Origin: Ariolimax columbianus
Lineage: Eukaryota > Mollusca > Gastropoda > Stylommatophora > Arionidae
Length of the DNA stretch: 64,000 nucleotides
Assembly: GCA_036924085.1 (NCBI GenBank)
Contig: JAVGWX010000011.1
Coordinates: forward strand, 30,462,886 to 30,526,885
Direction: 5' to 3'
Below are positions 33,441-44,324 of this stretch, piece after piece (position 1 is the stretch's first letter; each line of letters starts with the position of its first letter). The notes under the pieces were generated by a model. The model had not been told where the DNA came from. It searched no databases and saw only the letters and a program-made list of their open reading frames with translations. The position numbers were made by a program, and so were the translations under genes.

Positions 33441-33607
33441 ATTGAAGTACCCGAGAAGTATAATATTGTCAAAGTTTTCTTCTCCTTTCGATGTGATATA
33501 ATAAAATAGCTTTTCATAGTGATACAATCTTCTCGATCTAATCCTGACAGGCCTGCAACATCTAGCAACATCTAGACACATGGTTGACGCCAACCATCTT
33601 TTCTGTC

Positions 33608-33783
33608 TCGGAAACATGATGTCATTCGATGGGCCCAGCGGTCTCGACATGTCGGAAGCATGATGTCATTCGATGGGCCCAGCGGTCTCGACATGTCGGA
33701 AGCATAATGTCATTCGATGGGCCCAGCGGTCTCGACATGTCGGAAGCATGATGTCTTTCGATGCGCCCAGAGGTCTCGACATG
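33608..33783. repeat. 44-bp tandem repeat x4
   Basis: Unit contains AAGCATGATGTCATTCGATG then GGCCCAGCGGTCTCGACATG; four near-identical copies. The GTCTCGACATGTC part is also the LINE-A sequence encoding the HxMSRL block, so the unit may be LINE-derived. Confidence 0.93.
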
Positions 33784-33784
33784 T

Positions 33785-34945
33785 CAAGGCGGATCAAACT
33801 ATGTGCCTCTGCTATACGCAACCTCCGACGTGTGGAGTAACGGCAAGATCTCCATTGAAATAAAAATCGGCATCTACCCGTCCTGCGTGGTCCCAGTCCT
33901 GCGTGGTCCCAGTCCTGCGTGGTCCCAGGTGTTGTTGTACGGCTCAAAAGTCTGGACGCTATTTAAACATGGCATGTCGAGACTATAGGTCTTCAACGTG
34001 CACAACCACTGGCAAATCCTGACCATCGGGAGCATGACTACATCCACAACGTGGATCTATCTGCTACAACAGACCTCCACCCAATCACAGAACCACTTGA
34101 CCGGCGCCGAGTTTCTTTGTTCGGTCATGTTGAACGGCTGGACCAGGAAACACTTGACCGGCGCCGAGTTTCTTTGTTCGGTCATGTTATACGGCTGGAC
34201 CAGGAAACACTTGTCCGACGCCGAGTTTCTTTGTTTGGTCATGTTGTACGGCTGGACCAGGAACCACTTGACCGGCGCCGAGTTTCTTTTTTCGGTCATG
34301 TTGTACGGCTGGACCAAGAACCACTTGATCGACGCCGAGTTTCTTTGTTCGTTCATGTTGTACGGCTGGACCAAGAACAACTTGACCGATACCGAGTTTC
34401 TTTGTTCGGTCATGTTGTACGGTTGGACCAAGAACCACTTGACCGACGCCGAGTTTCTTTGTTCGGTCATGTTGTACGGCTGGACCAGGAAACACTTGAC
34501 CGACGCCGAGTTTCTTTGTTTGGTCATGTTGTACGGCTGGACCAGGAACCACTTGACAGGCGCCGAGTTTATTTTTTCGGTCATGTTGTACGGCTGGACC
34601 AAGAACCACTTGACCGACGCCGAGTTTCTTTCTTCGTTCATGTTGTACGGCTGGACCAGGAAACACTTGACCGTCGCCGAGTTTCTTTCTTCGGTCATGT
34701 TGTATGGCTGGACCAGGAAACCCCGGACCACAAGTCGTTTTTCGGCGCCAAAAGTCTTCCCTCGACCGGCTGGAAGCCCAGCAGACGCCGTCCCCGCACA
34801 GTATGGCCCCAGCACATATAAACCTCCACTTCCCCCCCCCCTGCACTAGGCTTGGAACCCCGTTACAGCTGTGGGTCATGGATGTGGCCGGAGGACGCAA
34901 CGGGCCTCAGACGCCTAAAGTGAACATCATTATTATTATAATGTT
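33785..34945 (+). pseudogene. LINE-A copy 4 with an internal coding expansion
   Basis: Starts with a decayed region, a 16-bp triplication (CCTGCGTGGTCCCAGT at 33880-33928), then LLYGSKVWTLFKHGMSRL, a broken middle, an 11-fold repeat of the RRRVSLFGHVVRLDQE block (34096-34722), and a tail SLPSTGWKPSRRRPRTVWPQ, ending with the family 3' end (ACGCAACGGGCCTCAGACGC) and ATT tail. Other copies have one such block. All reading frames through the repeat are open on both strands because the unit is 57 bp. No catalytic core, so not active. Confidence 0.88.
34096..34722 (+). repeat. 57-bp tandem repeat x11 within LINE-A coding sequence
   Basis: Eleven units of exactly 57 bp (19 codons). Each encodes LDRRRVSLFGHVVRLDQE plus T, P or Q, with scattered substitutions such as V to E, D to V, and G to V. 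No unit has an indel. Confidence 0.97.
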
Positions 34946-35104
34946 GACACCAGAAAGTCTCACAAAGCTTAAAAATATATACCGGTATACTTTTGAATTA
35001 TTGAATAGCAAGACATGTGAAGTGAAAACAATATATTTCCAAAAGAATGCATTTACTGATTACCTATTAATTGTTAAGTTACATCGATCTCTATTGAAGA
35101 TCAT

Positions 35105-35168
35105 AATTTAGAAACTGGTTGTACACAGATTCTGCAGTCTTCTAAGCCAGTATAAAGATGTTAAGTTA
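35105..35168 (+). repeat. Dispersed repeat DR-M, copy 2
   Basis: GAAACTGGTTGTACACAG then CTGCAGTCTTCTAAGCCAGT and ATAAAGATGTTAAGTTAAG; matches 6605-6665 and, inverted, 38980-39036. Confidence 0.7.
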
Positions 35169-36132
35169 AGGATCTCTTTTTTCCGATCTCAAACCGACTC
35201 CTTTGGTCGACCCATCCACATAAATTGGGTACCAAAAAAATTATGGGAAGTAAATGCCGCCGGAGTCATGCTGACCACGTCATCCACTATGGACCGTGGA
35301 TACCCAAATAAAATTGGCCTAACTTCAAATTTACCATATGCCGCATGGCGTGACTAGATCTTGACTTGACTGTTACACCAATTGGAAACAATACGTAACT
35401 CTGATTTATACGCGCGTGATTTAGACGGGTATCTGTACGTAGATTTGACAGGCCTACCATTGTGAGGATAGATTAGGGCTCTTACAAATTTTACTGGCAT
35501 GCCAACTTAGTGGAAGAAAGTATGCATTACATATTCAAAATTCGTAGAATTCGCCATCAAAATAATTTGTTGAGGCCTTTGTGAATTGGGAGGCCTTGAG
35601 CTGCAACTTATTTACCTTAGGTCTAAGCCTTAATCTCGCACTAGAGGGAGGGAGATGATTAAGATTTGGCATAATCAAATCTCGGACTAAACACTTCATC
35701 TCCAGCGGCAGCATCTGTTATGAGGTTTTCAGATAGGAACATGTGTGCGAAGATAGATGCCAGAGGAGCAACAAGCAGATCTTTCATTTCCCATTCGGTG
35801 GTGTACTCCATTATCAGTTACCATAGCAACCCTTACTGCGCAGAGTTGGCCATAGCGTTGACCCGCACAACAGACTGTTATCAGTTACAATATGAACCCT
35901 TAATGCGCAGCGGTGGTCATGTCCTCACATACAAGACCAGCACTTAACATCGCATGGCCATACCCCTGTCATTGCAAGCTCACGTGGATCCATGCCTACG
36001 TCATGACGCACAAAACTTCTTCACCTTCGTCTTGCATCTGTTAAATAAGAACTCGCCGGCATCCAGTGGCGTAACTACGTCCAGGGTGAGCCAGATACAC
36101 GCCCGATTCCCCCGACCTCACTAATTTATCAC
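35169..36132. other. No gene recognised
   Basis: Nearly 1 kb with no feature I can support; possibly contains an unrecognised mobile element (35170-35370). Confidence 0.4.
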
Positions 36133-36168
36133 AAGCTTTTATTTCTTCTTCTTCTTCGTCGTACGCTG

Positions 36169-36507
36169 TCAGACGTCAACCTGTATTTTTTCGAAAAAAG
36201 CAGCGGTCATCCTGAGGCTGTCGACACTGCCATAGAGCTTGTCTAGTGTTGGCACGGGTGATGGCCACATCTGCTTTCTCTGATCCTCGTATGTCGGGCA
36301 GTTTTGCAGCAAATATTCCGCGGTCATTTTCCCGGTACCACACGAGCATTCGTCAGTACCACCTATCTTCAATTTGTTAAATAGGTGGTACCTCAGTCTA
36401 TTGTGGCCAGTGCGAAGTCTGAAGACCACGACCTGCTCTCTTCTGTTCAACTGGTAATAGGCATCGTTTTTTGTGTAGCCAGTATGTTCTATTTTCCATT
36501 TGGTCAT
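36169..36507 (-). pseudogene. LINE-R ORF2 C-terminal tail
   Basis: Continues the protein after the frameshift: MTKWKIEHTGYTKNDAYYQL, VVVFRLRTGHNRLRYHLFNK and DECSCGTGKMTAEYLLQNCP. The last has the CxC...H-like cluster seen in many RNase H-type LINEs, with the histidine position as Tyr. Ends shortly before the (GAA)n tail. Confidence 0.85.
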
Positions 36508-36514
36508 GTATTTT

Positions 36515-37585
36515 TTACTCTTCGTATGTCACACTAGTATCTGGTTGTGGTAGTCTTGCACCTTCTTTTGCCAGTCTGTCTGCCTCCTCGTTGCCTTGGA
36601 TGTTACAGTGGGATGGAACCCACTGTACCACTACTCTTTTTGGTGCAGACTGTTGGCATAGTTGACAGAGTAATGCTCTTAAATCATTAAGTTCAGTATT
36701 TTTCTGGCTTTTTAGTGCTGTGACTACGGCCAGGGCATCTGTAAGCAGGACTATATGGCTTTCATTCCTTTTACCTGTCGCCATTTCTTCTACTGCAGCC
36801 CTCAGTGCCTCTGCCTCAGCCCTGAAATTGCTTGTGAATTTTCCAGTTGCCACTGATAGTGTGCTTTTTCTGCCATTTTGTAGGCTCAGGAATGCTCCTG
36901 CCCCTCCGTTCTGTGTTGTGTTTGTTACAGAACCGTCGGTGTATGCATGGGTCCAGTCCATGCTTGGGTAGTTTTTCGTTATGTACCTCAGGATTATGTC
37001 TCTTCTTTCTTTTTCAGTCTGGCTGTTTTTGTTTCTAATACCTGGTATATTTTCTACCACCTCTGGAAATTTATGCTGCCTCCAGGTAGGTTTTCGTACA
37101 GTAGGGATGGGCGTTGGTGGTGTTAGAGCGTTTATAGGGTCTTCGTTTATCTTTGCTTTGGCTATTTCTGCAAAGTTTCTCCGCTTTAGTTTCCCATTTC
37201 CAAAATTTTTTAGTCTCTGATGCATTGTATGGTCTGTCAGTCTTCTGAGTTTCTCTGCTTGCTGTTGGCCTCTGCAGTCTCTTCTGTCGGTCATGGATTG
37301 CAGTTTTGTCATCTTTTCAAGTTCTACAATAGGCGTTGACTTCATGCCTCCTGTTATAACTCTCATGGCTTGGTTTTGAAGTTTGCTAATTTTATCGAAG
37401 TTCGCTTTTGCTGCTGTTGTCCATGCCACAATGCCATACTCGAGAACTGGTCTCACTCCTCCAGTGTACAGTTTCTTTAGTATACTTTCGTCTGCTCCCC
37501 AGCTTGTGCCAGCAAGTTTCCTCATGATTGCCGTTCTTTCTCTGGCTCTCACTCGGTTTCTCTCGATCTGACTTTTCCATGTCAT
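36515..37585 (-). pseudogene. LINE-R ORF2 fragment: reverse transcriptase end plus RNase H domain
   Basis: A 356-codon frame. Residues 1-120 are the end of the reverse transcriptase (LYTGGVRPVLEYGIVAWTTA, then KLQNQAMRVITGG). Around residues 210-345 lies a complete RNase H domain: HAYTDGSVTN (first Asp), FRAEAEALRAAVEE (Glu), HIVLLTDALAVV (second Asp), and VQWVPSHCNIQGNEEADRLA (His and final Asp). The catalytic set D-E-D-D is therefore intact. The enzyme would degrade RNA in the RNA:DNA hybrid. The frame ends at a premature stop after VTYEE, where the copy at 52446 reads on through ESKRLIKARYMTKW, so a small deletion has broken it. The methionine used as start is internal to the original protein. 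Confidence 0.9.
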
Positions 37586-37769
37586 GCGCCGATCAAATAT
37601 GACTCCCAGAAGCTTTTATTTAACTTGACATGACCGTTGTCCGTTTGCGTGGACTTCTATTTCTCCTATTGTAACCAACTACCCCATAATCTAGAGAACT
37701 GACATTATGTACACAGCTTCCACAATTGCGAACTGTTAGTTAATCTATTCAAATTTTGACTGGAAAACT

Positions 37770-38045
37770 AATATCCGGTCGGAGAGAACATACTGATTAG
37801 ACTCACTTGCATGCAGTTCTCGCTGAAAACAGGCTGGTTTCTTGCAGTCTGGCTCACGAGTTGGGATTCGGCGTGACCATCGAAGTTTGTGAGCGTCATG
37901 CAGAGGAAGTCAAGCATAACACAACAGCTTGGGGGACTCTGGTCAACCTTCATCAGTACGCTCAGGATGTGAGGAAAGCTCCTGGAACCCGCCATTTAGT
38001 CCCATCTTCGGGGTGCACAAAACATTCATTATCATTATCTTGTAT
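37770..38045 (+). mobile_element. DR-E copy 2, without array
   Basis: Has the DR-E start (GGTCGGAGAGAACATACTGA), one unit only, and the body: GCAGTCTGGCTCACGAG, GTCAAGCATAACACAACAGC, CTCAGGATGTGAGGAAAGCT and ACCCGCCATTTA. The 3' end is lost or displaced; a separate 3' end is at 39240-39296. Confidence 0.7.
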
Positions 38046-38159
38046 CCACTGGTGTCGCTATGCCACGTGGGGAGATCTTGTTTCCTGTTGTCCAGCTCTG
38101 TCGCCCATTTTGGTGTTATTCCGTGTGTCTTGTGACATTACCAGTTTCATCCCTGTTGA

Positions 38160-38936
38160 GGTGCTTCATTGTTTCATGTTTGTCATTGTTTCATGTTTGT
38201 CATTGCTTCATTGTTTCATGTTTGTCATTGCTTCATTGTTTCATGTTTGTCATTGCTTCATTGTTTCATGTTTGTCATTGTTTCATTGTTTCATGTTTGT
38301 CATTGTTTCATGTTTGTCATTGCTTCATTGTTTCATGTTTGTCATTGTTTCATTGTTTCATGTTTGTCATTGTTTCATGTTTGTCATTGTTTCATTGTTT
38401 CATGTTTGTCATTGTTTCATGTTTGTCATTGCTTCATTGTTTCATGTTTGTCATTGTTTCATGTTTGTCATTGCTTCATGTTTGTCATTGCTTCATTGTT
38501 TCATGTTTGTCATTGTTTCATGTTTGTCATTGCTTCATTGTTTCATGTTTGTCATTGTTTCATGTTTGTCATTGTTTCATGTTTGTCATTGTTTCATGTT
38601 TGTCATTGTTTCATTGTTTCATGTTTGTCATTGTTTCATGTTTGTCATTGCTTCATGTTTGTCATTGCTTCATTGTTTCATGTTTGTCATTGCTTCATTG
38701 TTTCATGTTTGTCATTGTTTCATGTTTGTCATTGCTTCCTTGTTTCATGTTTGTCATTGCTTCATTGTTTCATGTTTGTCATTGTTTCATGTTTGTCATT
38801 GCTTCATGTTTGTCATTGCTTCATTGTTTCATGTTTGTCATTGCTTCATTGTTTCATGTTTGTCATTGTTTCATGTTTGTCATTGTTTCATGTTTGTCAT
38901 TGTTTCATGTTTGTCATTGTTTCATGTTTGTCATGC
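38160..38936. repeat. 16/25-bp compound minisatellite
   Basis: Mixture of a 16-bp unit (TTCATGTTTGTCATTG) and a 25-bp unit with an extra CTTCATTGT. Not phased, 0.8 kb. All three plus frames stay open as Phe/Val/Cys/Ser-rich strings, which I treat as artefacts. Confidence 0.96.
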
Positions 38937-38979
38937 TAAAGTTCACTGCTGGCTTCTGGGCCAATCCTACCTGTTCTTA

Positions 38980-39036
38980 ACTTAACATAAAATATTGGTT
39001 CAGAAGACTCTGCAGAGTCTATAGACAACCAGTTTC
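38980..39036 (-). repeat. Dispersed repeat DR-M, copy 3
   Basis: Inverted match to 35105-35168. Here the core is a perfect 16-bp palindrome, AGACTCTGCAGAGTCT. Confidence 0.7.
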
Positions 39037-39239
39037 TAATTCCAGTCGTGTAGTTTTGTCACAAAGTGACCAGCAGACTATTGGTCATGCCACCCCCCCC
39101 CCTCCCCTCACCCACCCACTCCTCGCGTAATCATGCTTTCAGCTGGGACGGGAGTCGTGAGCTGTTGGTTCTGGGGTTGGCATAGATCGTCTGTTTCCCA
39201 ATCAGTGGACCAGGCTTGAACAGGGTTGTGGGTTTCACT

Positions 39240-39296
39240 ACTTTTGCACACAAGTGTAAGCTTACTCATCACGGGCATTAAACAACAACAACAATC
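39240..39296 (+). mobile_element. DR-E 3'-end fragment
   Basis: CTCATCACGGGCATTAAAC followed by (AAC)n matches the DR-E 3' end (CTCATTGTGGGCATTCAAC). Possibly the displaced end of copy 2. Confidence 0.65.
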
Positions 39297-39336
39297 AAAC
39301 GTTGACGGATCCTCGAATAATTTCTATGATTTTTTC

Positions 39337-39908
39337 TTTATGTGACGGTACCTTAAACATTACTTTATATGACGGTACATTAGACATGACTTTATGTGAC
39401 GGTACATTAGAGATGACTTTATGTGACGGTACATTAGACATGACTTTATGTGACGGTACCTTAGACATTACTTTATATGACGGTACATTAGACATGACTT
39501 TATGTGACGGTACATTAGAGATGACTTTATGTGACGGTACATTAGACATGACTTTATGTGACGGTACCTTAAACATTACTTTATATGACGGTACATTAGA
39601 CATGACTTTATGTGACGGTACATTAGAGATGACTTTATGTGACAGTACATTAGACATGACTTTATGTGACGGTACATTAGACATGACTTTATGTGACGGT
39701 ACATTAGACATGACTTTATGTGACGGTACATTAGACATGACTTTATGTGACGGTACCTTAAACATTACTTTATATGACGGTACATTAGACATGACTTTAT
39801 GTGACGGTACATTAGACATGACTTTATGTGACGGTACATTAGACATGACTTTATGTGACGGTACATTAGACATGACTTTATGTGACAGTACCTTAAACAT
39901 TACTTTAT
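39337..39908. repeat. 27-bp minisatellite, about 21 copies
   Basis: Unit TTTATGTGACGGTACATTAG then ACATGAC, with an alternate TTTATATGACGGTACCTTAAACATTAC-like type recurring at intervals. Nine codons per unit; both strands read open. Confidence 0.97.
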
Positions 39909-40009
39909 GCCCAATATAATTGCTTAGATTTGTAGGTTTGCCACCAAAAAATATCGAAGAAAAACTCAAACATTAATAAATTAAATAAAACCCCAGTTTT
40001 ATTCTAGCA

Positions 40010-40955
40010 ACGTGAAGATCAAGGAAGGACATTCTGTGTTTCAGGTTTTCGCCACTCCACCCGCAGCTTTTCTAGTATGGTCGCTCGATACTAATCAACG
40101 AAGGAGATTGTGTGTTTCAGGTTTTCGCCATTCCACCCACAGTTTTTCTAGCTTAGTCGCTCGATACTAATCAAGGAAGGAGATTGTGTGTTTCAGGTTT
40201 TCGCCACTCCACCCACATCTTTTCTAGCTTAGTCGCTCGATACTAATCAAGGAAGGAGATTGTGTGTTTCAGGTTTTCGCCATTCTACCCACAGTTTTTC
40301 TAGCTTAGTCGCTCGATACTAATCAAGGAAGGAGATTGTGTGTTTCAGGTTTTCGCCACTCCACCCACATCTTTTCTAGCTTAGTCGCTCGATACTAATC
40401 AAGGAAGGAGATTGTGTGTTTCAGGTTTTCGCCACTCCACCCACAGTTTTTCTAGCTTAGTCGCTCTATACTAATCAAGGAAGGACATTGTGTGTTTCAG
40501 GTTTTCGCCACTCCACCCACAGTTTTTCTAGATTAGTCGCTCGATACTAATCAAGGAAGGAGATTGTGTGTTTCAGGTTTTCGCCACTCCACCCACAGTT
40601 TTTCTAGCTTAGTCGCTCGATACTAATCAAGGAAGGAGATTGTATGTTTCAGGATTTCTCCACTCAACCCACAGTTTTTCTAGCTTAGTCGCTCGATACT
40701 AATCAAGGAAGGAGATTGTGTGTTTCAGGTTTTCGCCACTCCACCCACAGTTTTTTCTAGCTTAGTCGCTCGATACTAATCAAGGAAGGAGATTGTGTGT
40801 TTCAGGTTTTCAACACTCCACCCACAGTTTTTTCTAGCTTAGTCGCTCGATACTAATCAAGGAAGGAGATTGTGTGTTTCAGGTTTTCAACACTCCACCC
40901 ACAGTTTTTTCTAGCTTAGTCGCTCGATACTAATCAAGGAAGGAGATTGTGTGCC
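40010..40955. repeat. 76-bp satellite, about 12 copies
   Basis: Each unit contains TCAAGGAAGGAGATTGTGTG, TTTCAGGTTTTCGCCACTCC, ACCCACAGTTTTTCTAGCTT and AGTCGCTCGATACTAA. Units differ by a few substitutions; two neighbours share an AACACTCC variant near 40805-40895. Confidence 0.96.
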
Positions 40956-41129
40956 TGTGATTCTTGTGCTCTGTACCGGATGTCCAAACATTTTGTGTTT
41001 TGGGTGGTGCTCCTGTCTTTCTGCTGCGACGCTTCTTCCGATCTCGGGGGGTGCTGTGCCAATTATGAAGTATATTTTATCGATGAGGGGGGGGGGGGAG
41101 GCTTAGGCACCCTGATACTATCCAGCCCG

Positions 41130-41310
41130 TCTCATTTAAAACATTCATTGACCGTGTCACAAATGTCGGGGTACGCAACACAATTAAAGTCTGTCAGACC
41201 GTATCAAGACCTCCTATTAGCAGTAAAAACACGCATGCTCCAGTAGTACGGTCATGTATCGTGAACGAGTGGACTACCAAACATAATACTCAAAGGTACA
41301 GTCTCTGGTA

Positions 41311-41345
<35 letters not shown>

Positions 41346-41577
41346 GTTAGATAGAGAGGGCGAGAGAGAGAATAAGAGAGAGAGAGAGAGTGACAGGTCG
41401 CCCCAAAAAACGCTGCACAGATGTTTAACAAAAATGGACTGACAAAACCTTGAATAAGACCGAGGTGATGGCGATTGGCGATGGGCGATGGACAGACAGA
41501 AGATGCGACAAATGGTTCATGAAGCAGAAGTGAGATGTGATGCCCCTACGACCTCCAAGGATTACTGAAAATACGAC

Positions 41578-41580
<3 letters not shown>
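41130..41580 (+). pseudogene. LINE-B copy 4, interrupted by a (GA)n microsatellite
   Basis: The plus strand reads YQDLLLAVKTRMLQ, YGHVSRTSGLPNIILKGTVS and GKR, then runs of GA (41311-41390), then RPKKRCTD and EVMAIGDGRWTDRRCDKWFM. Both sides match LINE-B, and the GA run sits exactly where the family encodes GKRGRGRPRKRW. Frames are open through the GA run as an Arg-Glu repeat. Inactive. Confidence 0.8.

Positions 41581-41651
<71 letters not shown>
41579..41651. repeat. (GA)n microsatellite
   Basis: About 36 uninterrupted GA units; a second GA-rich run in addition to 41311-41390. Confidence 0.97.
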
Positions 41652-41655
<4 letters not shown>

Positions 41656-41699
41656 CTTCATATTTACTTGTTTTTCTAATTATTTTTTGATACCTGGGA

Positions 41700-41830
41700 A
41701 GGACATACTTGCCAAAGACGGATGTTTCGGACCGGTAGGTGAGAATATCGCAGTCAAGCTGTGAACATATTCCGTTCTCCGGGCTACATCCTGCTACCTG
41801 CAAAGCCCTGTTCAGAGCTTGGTAGAGGAA
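41700..41830 (+). mobile_element. SINE-A, copy 3
   Basis: TTTCGGACCGGTAGGTGAGA, ATATCGCAGTCAAGCTGTGA, CATTCCGTTCTCCGGGCTAC-like, CCTGCAAAGCCCTGTTCAGA. It flows into the 31-bp array, whose unit is the next block of this SINE. Confidence 0.8.
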
Positions 41831-42215
41831 AATTTAGAACGTTTAGGACTATGTAGCGAGAGGTTGAGAACGTTCAAGGCTTGGTAGCGGGAGATTGAGA
41901 ACGTTCAGGGCTTGGTAGCGGGAGATTGAGAACGTTCAGGGCTTGGTAGCGGGAGATTGAGAACTTTCAGGGCTTGGTAGCGGGAGATTGAGAACGTTCA
42001 GGGCTTGGTAGCGGGAGATTGAGAACGTTCAGGGCTTGGTAGCGGGAGATTGAGAACGTTCAGGGCTTGGTAGCGGGAGGTTGAGAACGTTCAGGGCTTG
42101 GTAGCGGGAGATTGAGAACGTTCAGGGCTTGGTAGCGGGAGATTGAGAACGTTCAGGGCTTGGTAGCGGAAGATTGAGAACGTTCAGGGCTTGGTAGCAG
42201 GAGGTTGAGAACGAA
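41831..42215 (+). repeat. 31-bp array made of the SINE-A 3' end
   Basis: About 12 units of CAGGGCTTGGTAGCGGGAGA then TTGAGAACGTT. The single-copy version (GCTTGGTAGCGGGAGATTGAGAA) is the 3' terminal block of SINE-A at 27700-27745. The last unit ends GAACGAACGACGAAGAA, the normal SINE end. Confidence 0.95.
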
Positions 42216-42571
42216 CGACGAAGAAATGTAACATTGTATTTGGCGAATAATTCACAGCCAAAAAGTAACGAAGAAGAATACATAATATACCCACTGCATC
42301 CTCCGAAGAATGTCGTGAGAGTCGAGTGTGTCGGACTGAGCATGGAGCTAGTTAATTTCAGCACAATAATTGCAAAATAAACAATTTTGATTATGGTAAT
42401 AACACAGATAATAATGCTGGCTGAACGTGAAGAAGTTACAGAACCTTGTGGGGCCAGTCAATAAGTTGGACCAAGACATTTATGTTAAAACATAAAACAC
42501 TATGATAATTATCAGTGCAAAGGAGAAGCGAAAATGATACATGACGAGTAAATGGAGAGGTACTGGAGCAG
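42216..42571. other. No gene recognised
   Basis: No feature supported in this AT-rich stretch. Confidence 0.4.
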
Positions 42572-42628
42572 GTAACAACTTTCTCATACCTTGGGCATGT
42601 AACAACTTTCTCATACCTTGGGCATGTA
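42572..42628. repeat. 27-bp direct duplication
   Basis: AACAACTTTCTCATACCTTG plus GGCATGT, repeated twice, followed by a G run. Confidence 0.9.
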
Positions 42629-42679
42629 ATAACCGGGGGGGGGGGGAGAATGAAATCATGAGGAGAAATATGTGTGGCC

Positions 42680-42805
42680 GTCTACCGAGGACGGTTGTGT
42701 CGGATCGAAAAGTGCCAATATGACAGTCAAGCTGTTAACTATCGGTACAACGCATTCCGTTCTCCTTACTACATCCGTCTACTTGCAAAGCCCTGTTCAG
42801 GATAC
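42680..42805 (+). mobile_element. SINE-A, copy 4
   Basis: TTGTGTCGGATCGAAAAGTG, ACAGTCAAGCTGTTAACTAT, ACAACGCATTCCGTTCTCC and CTTGCAAAGCCCTGTTCAGG. The (GAA)n end is replaced by the following array. Confidence 0.8.
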
Positions 42806-43080
42806 ATTCAACAGAGGAAGGAAAAGGTATGGCCAAGTACACATTCAGTAGAGGAAGAAGAAGGTATGACTAAGTGCACATTCAGCAGAGGAAGAAGGTA
42901 TGACCAAGTACACATTCAGTAGAGGAAGAAGTAGGTATGACTAAGTACACAGTCAGCAGAGGAAGAAGAAAGTACGATCTAGGATACATTCGGCAGAGGA
43001 AGAAGGTATGACTAAGTACACATTCAGTAGAGGAAGAAGAAGGTATGACCTAGGATACATTCAGCAAAGGAAGGAAAACG
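42806..43080. repeat. About 37-bp tandem repeat following SINE-A
   Basis: Units contain TACACATTCAGTAGAGGAAG and AAGAAGGTATGACTAAG, with deletions giving variable length (33-38 bp); about eight units. The GAAGAAGAAGG core may derive from the SINE's GAA tail. Confidence 0.88.
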
Positions 43081-44324
43081 GCAAAGGAGAGAAACTCGCT
43101 CAAAAATGGGACACAGACATTTGCTTGCTTCATAAATGTGCGAGATCACGTGGCGTCGACCCACCAAAGTAATTGATTTGGACGTTTTCAGCGTCATCTT
43201 ACCGACATTTTTCAATTCTGGACACATCAAAAATTTAAATGGTGGTGTTTTTGTAGTCCAATTATTTCGAGCTGCATGCCAGGAAATTTCCTTGTGCTCA
43301 ATGTTAGGGTCCTGCATTCTCCTGGAAGATTTGTCGTAAAACTGAACGAAACCATATTTTCTACAAATCTAACTTTATCCAAGTCTCTTCTTATTTATTT
43401 GAAATAAAATTAAATCGAGATGTTCTCCCCGTAACGAGAAAAGGAATGTGTCATCAGCTGTCAATTACGTATGATGTGGAGACCCAGGGAACTCAACTTG
43501 AGGTTAATTAAGACGCAAGTTCCAAAATATTAAAATATCACCCTGCTTAATTAGTACCTGAAGACCCCTTCACATTGGAATTCCGCCACTGACTAAATCA
43601 GCCCTAGACGCCTTCAAAAATGCACGCACGCGGAGAAGCGAGCCCAGAAAAGTAAAGGCACTTGTAAACCAAAGTGCCACCCCAAACTGTCCCAGCGTTC
43701 CTCTCCTTTCACTGGCTTCCTCTGTTCACGCATGTTTATATATCGTTTCACAGCTGTTCCTGGCGAGGTCGTCAAGTCAAGGTCACACGTTTTTGGACTC
43801 TGCCCACGGAAACATAACCACTAATTCCCGCTCTTAGCGCTCCACCCATTTTTCACGCACGTGCAAGGCACGTTGTGCACCACAAGGACGCGTGATCTGA
43901 CCGAGATTTCTTTGAAAGAAAAAAAAGGGGAAAAGGCAAACAACAAAACCCGTTGATTGCCGGCAAAGTTTGCTCCAATGAAAACACGAATATAGAAATA
44001 CTTAACCATTACAAGTCAGCATTTTCCATTTCGACTAAATATAGATGCGTGACACACACGGATCATTCTTGTATCCTGCTGTACCCAAAAACCTGTTTTC
44101 AGCTTCATAAATCTAGAACAGTTAGAATAGATGCTTCTAGACTGAAGTGACACATGTTTAACGGTTCGAAACAGTTTTTTAAAAATTTATTGGAGGTACC
44201 ATATAAATCTAGCCCACACATTGTGTGGCGACTGCACTGGTAAGAGGCTTTTATTGTCCAGCAGATCTTGAGGGCGGTGCCCAGCAATGGAAGCAATCGT
44301 CGTTAAGGTTACTGGTAGATAACT
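43081..44324. other. No gene recognised
   Basis: 1.2 kb without a supported feature. Short frames here have no recognisable motif. Confidence 0.4.

Larger units (their letters stand above)
36133..37621 (-). mobile_element. LINE-R copy 2, RNase H-bearing LINE with target-site duplication
   Basis: 5'-truncated insertion on the minus strand. AAGCTTTTATTT is present at both ends (36133-36144 and 37610-37621), giving a 12-bp target-site duplication, and the element ends in a (GAA)n tail. It carries the end of the reverse transcriptase, a whole RNase H domain and a C-terminal tail (see the two coding entries). The combination of reverse transcriptase and RNase H is known in the I/Jockey-related groups of LINEs; I cannot place it more finely. 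Copies 1205-1601 and 52446-53092 belong to the same family. Confidence 0.88.
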
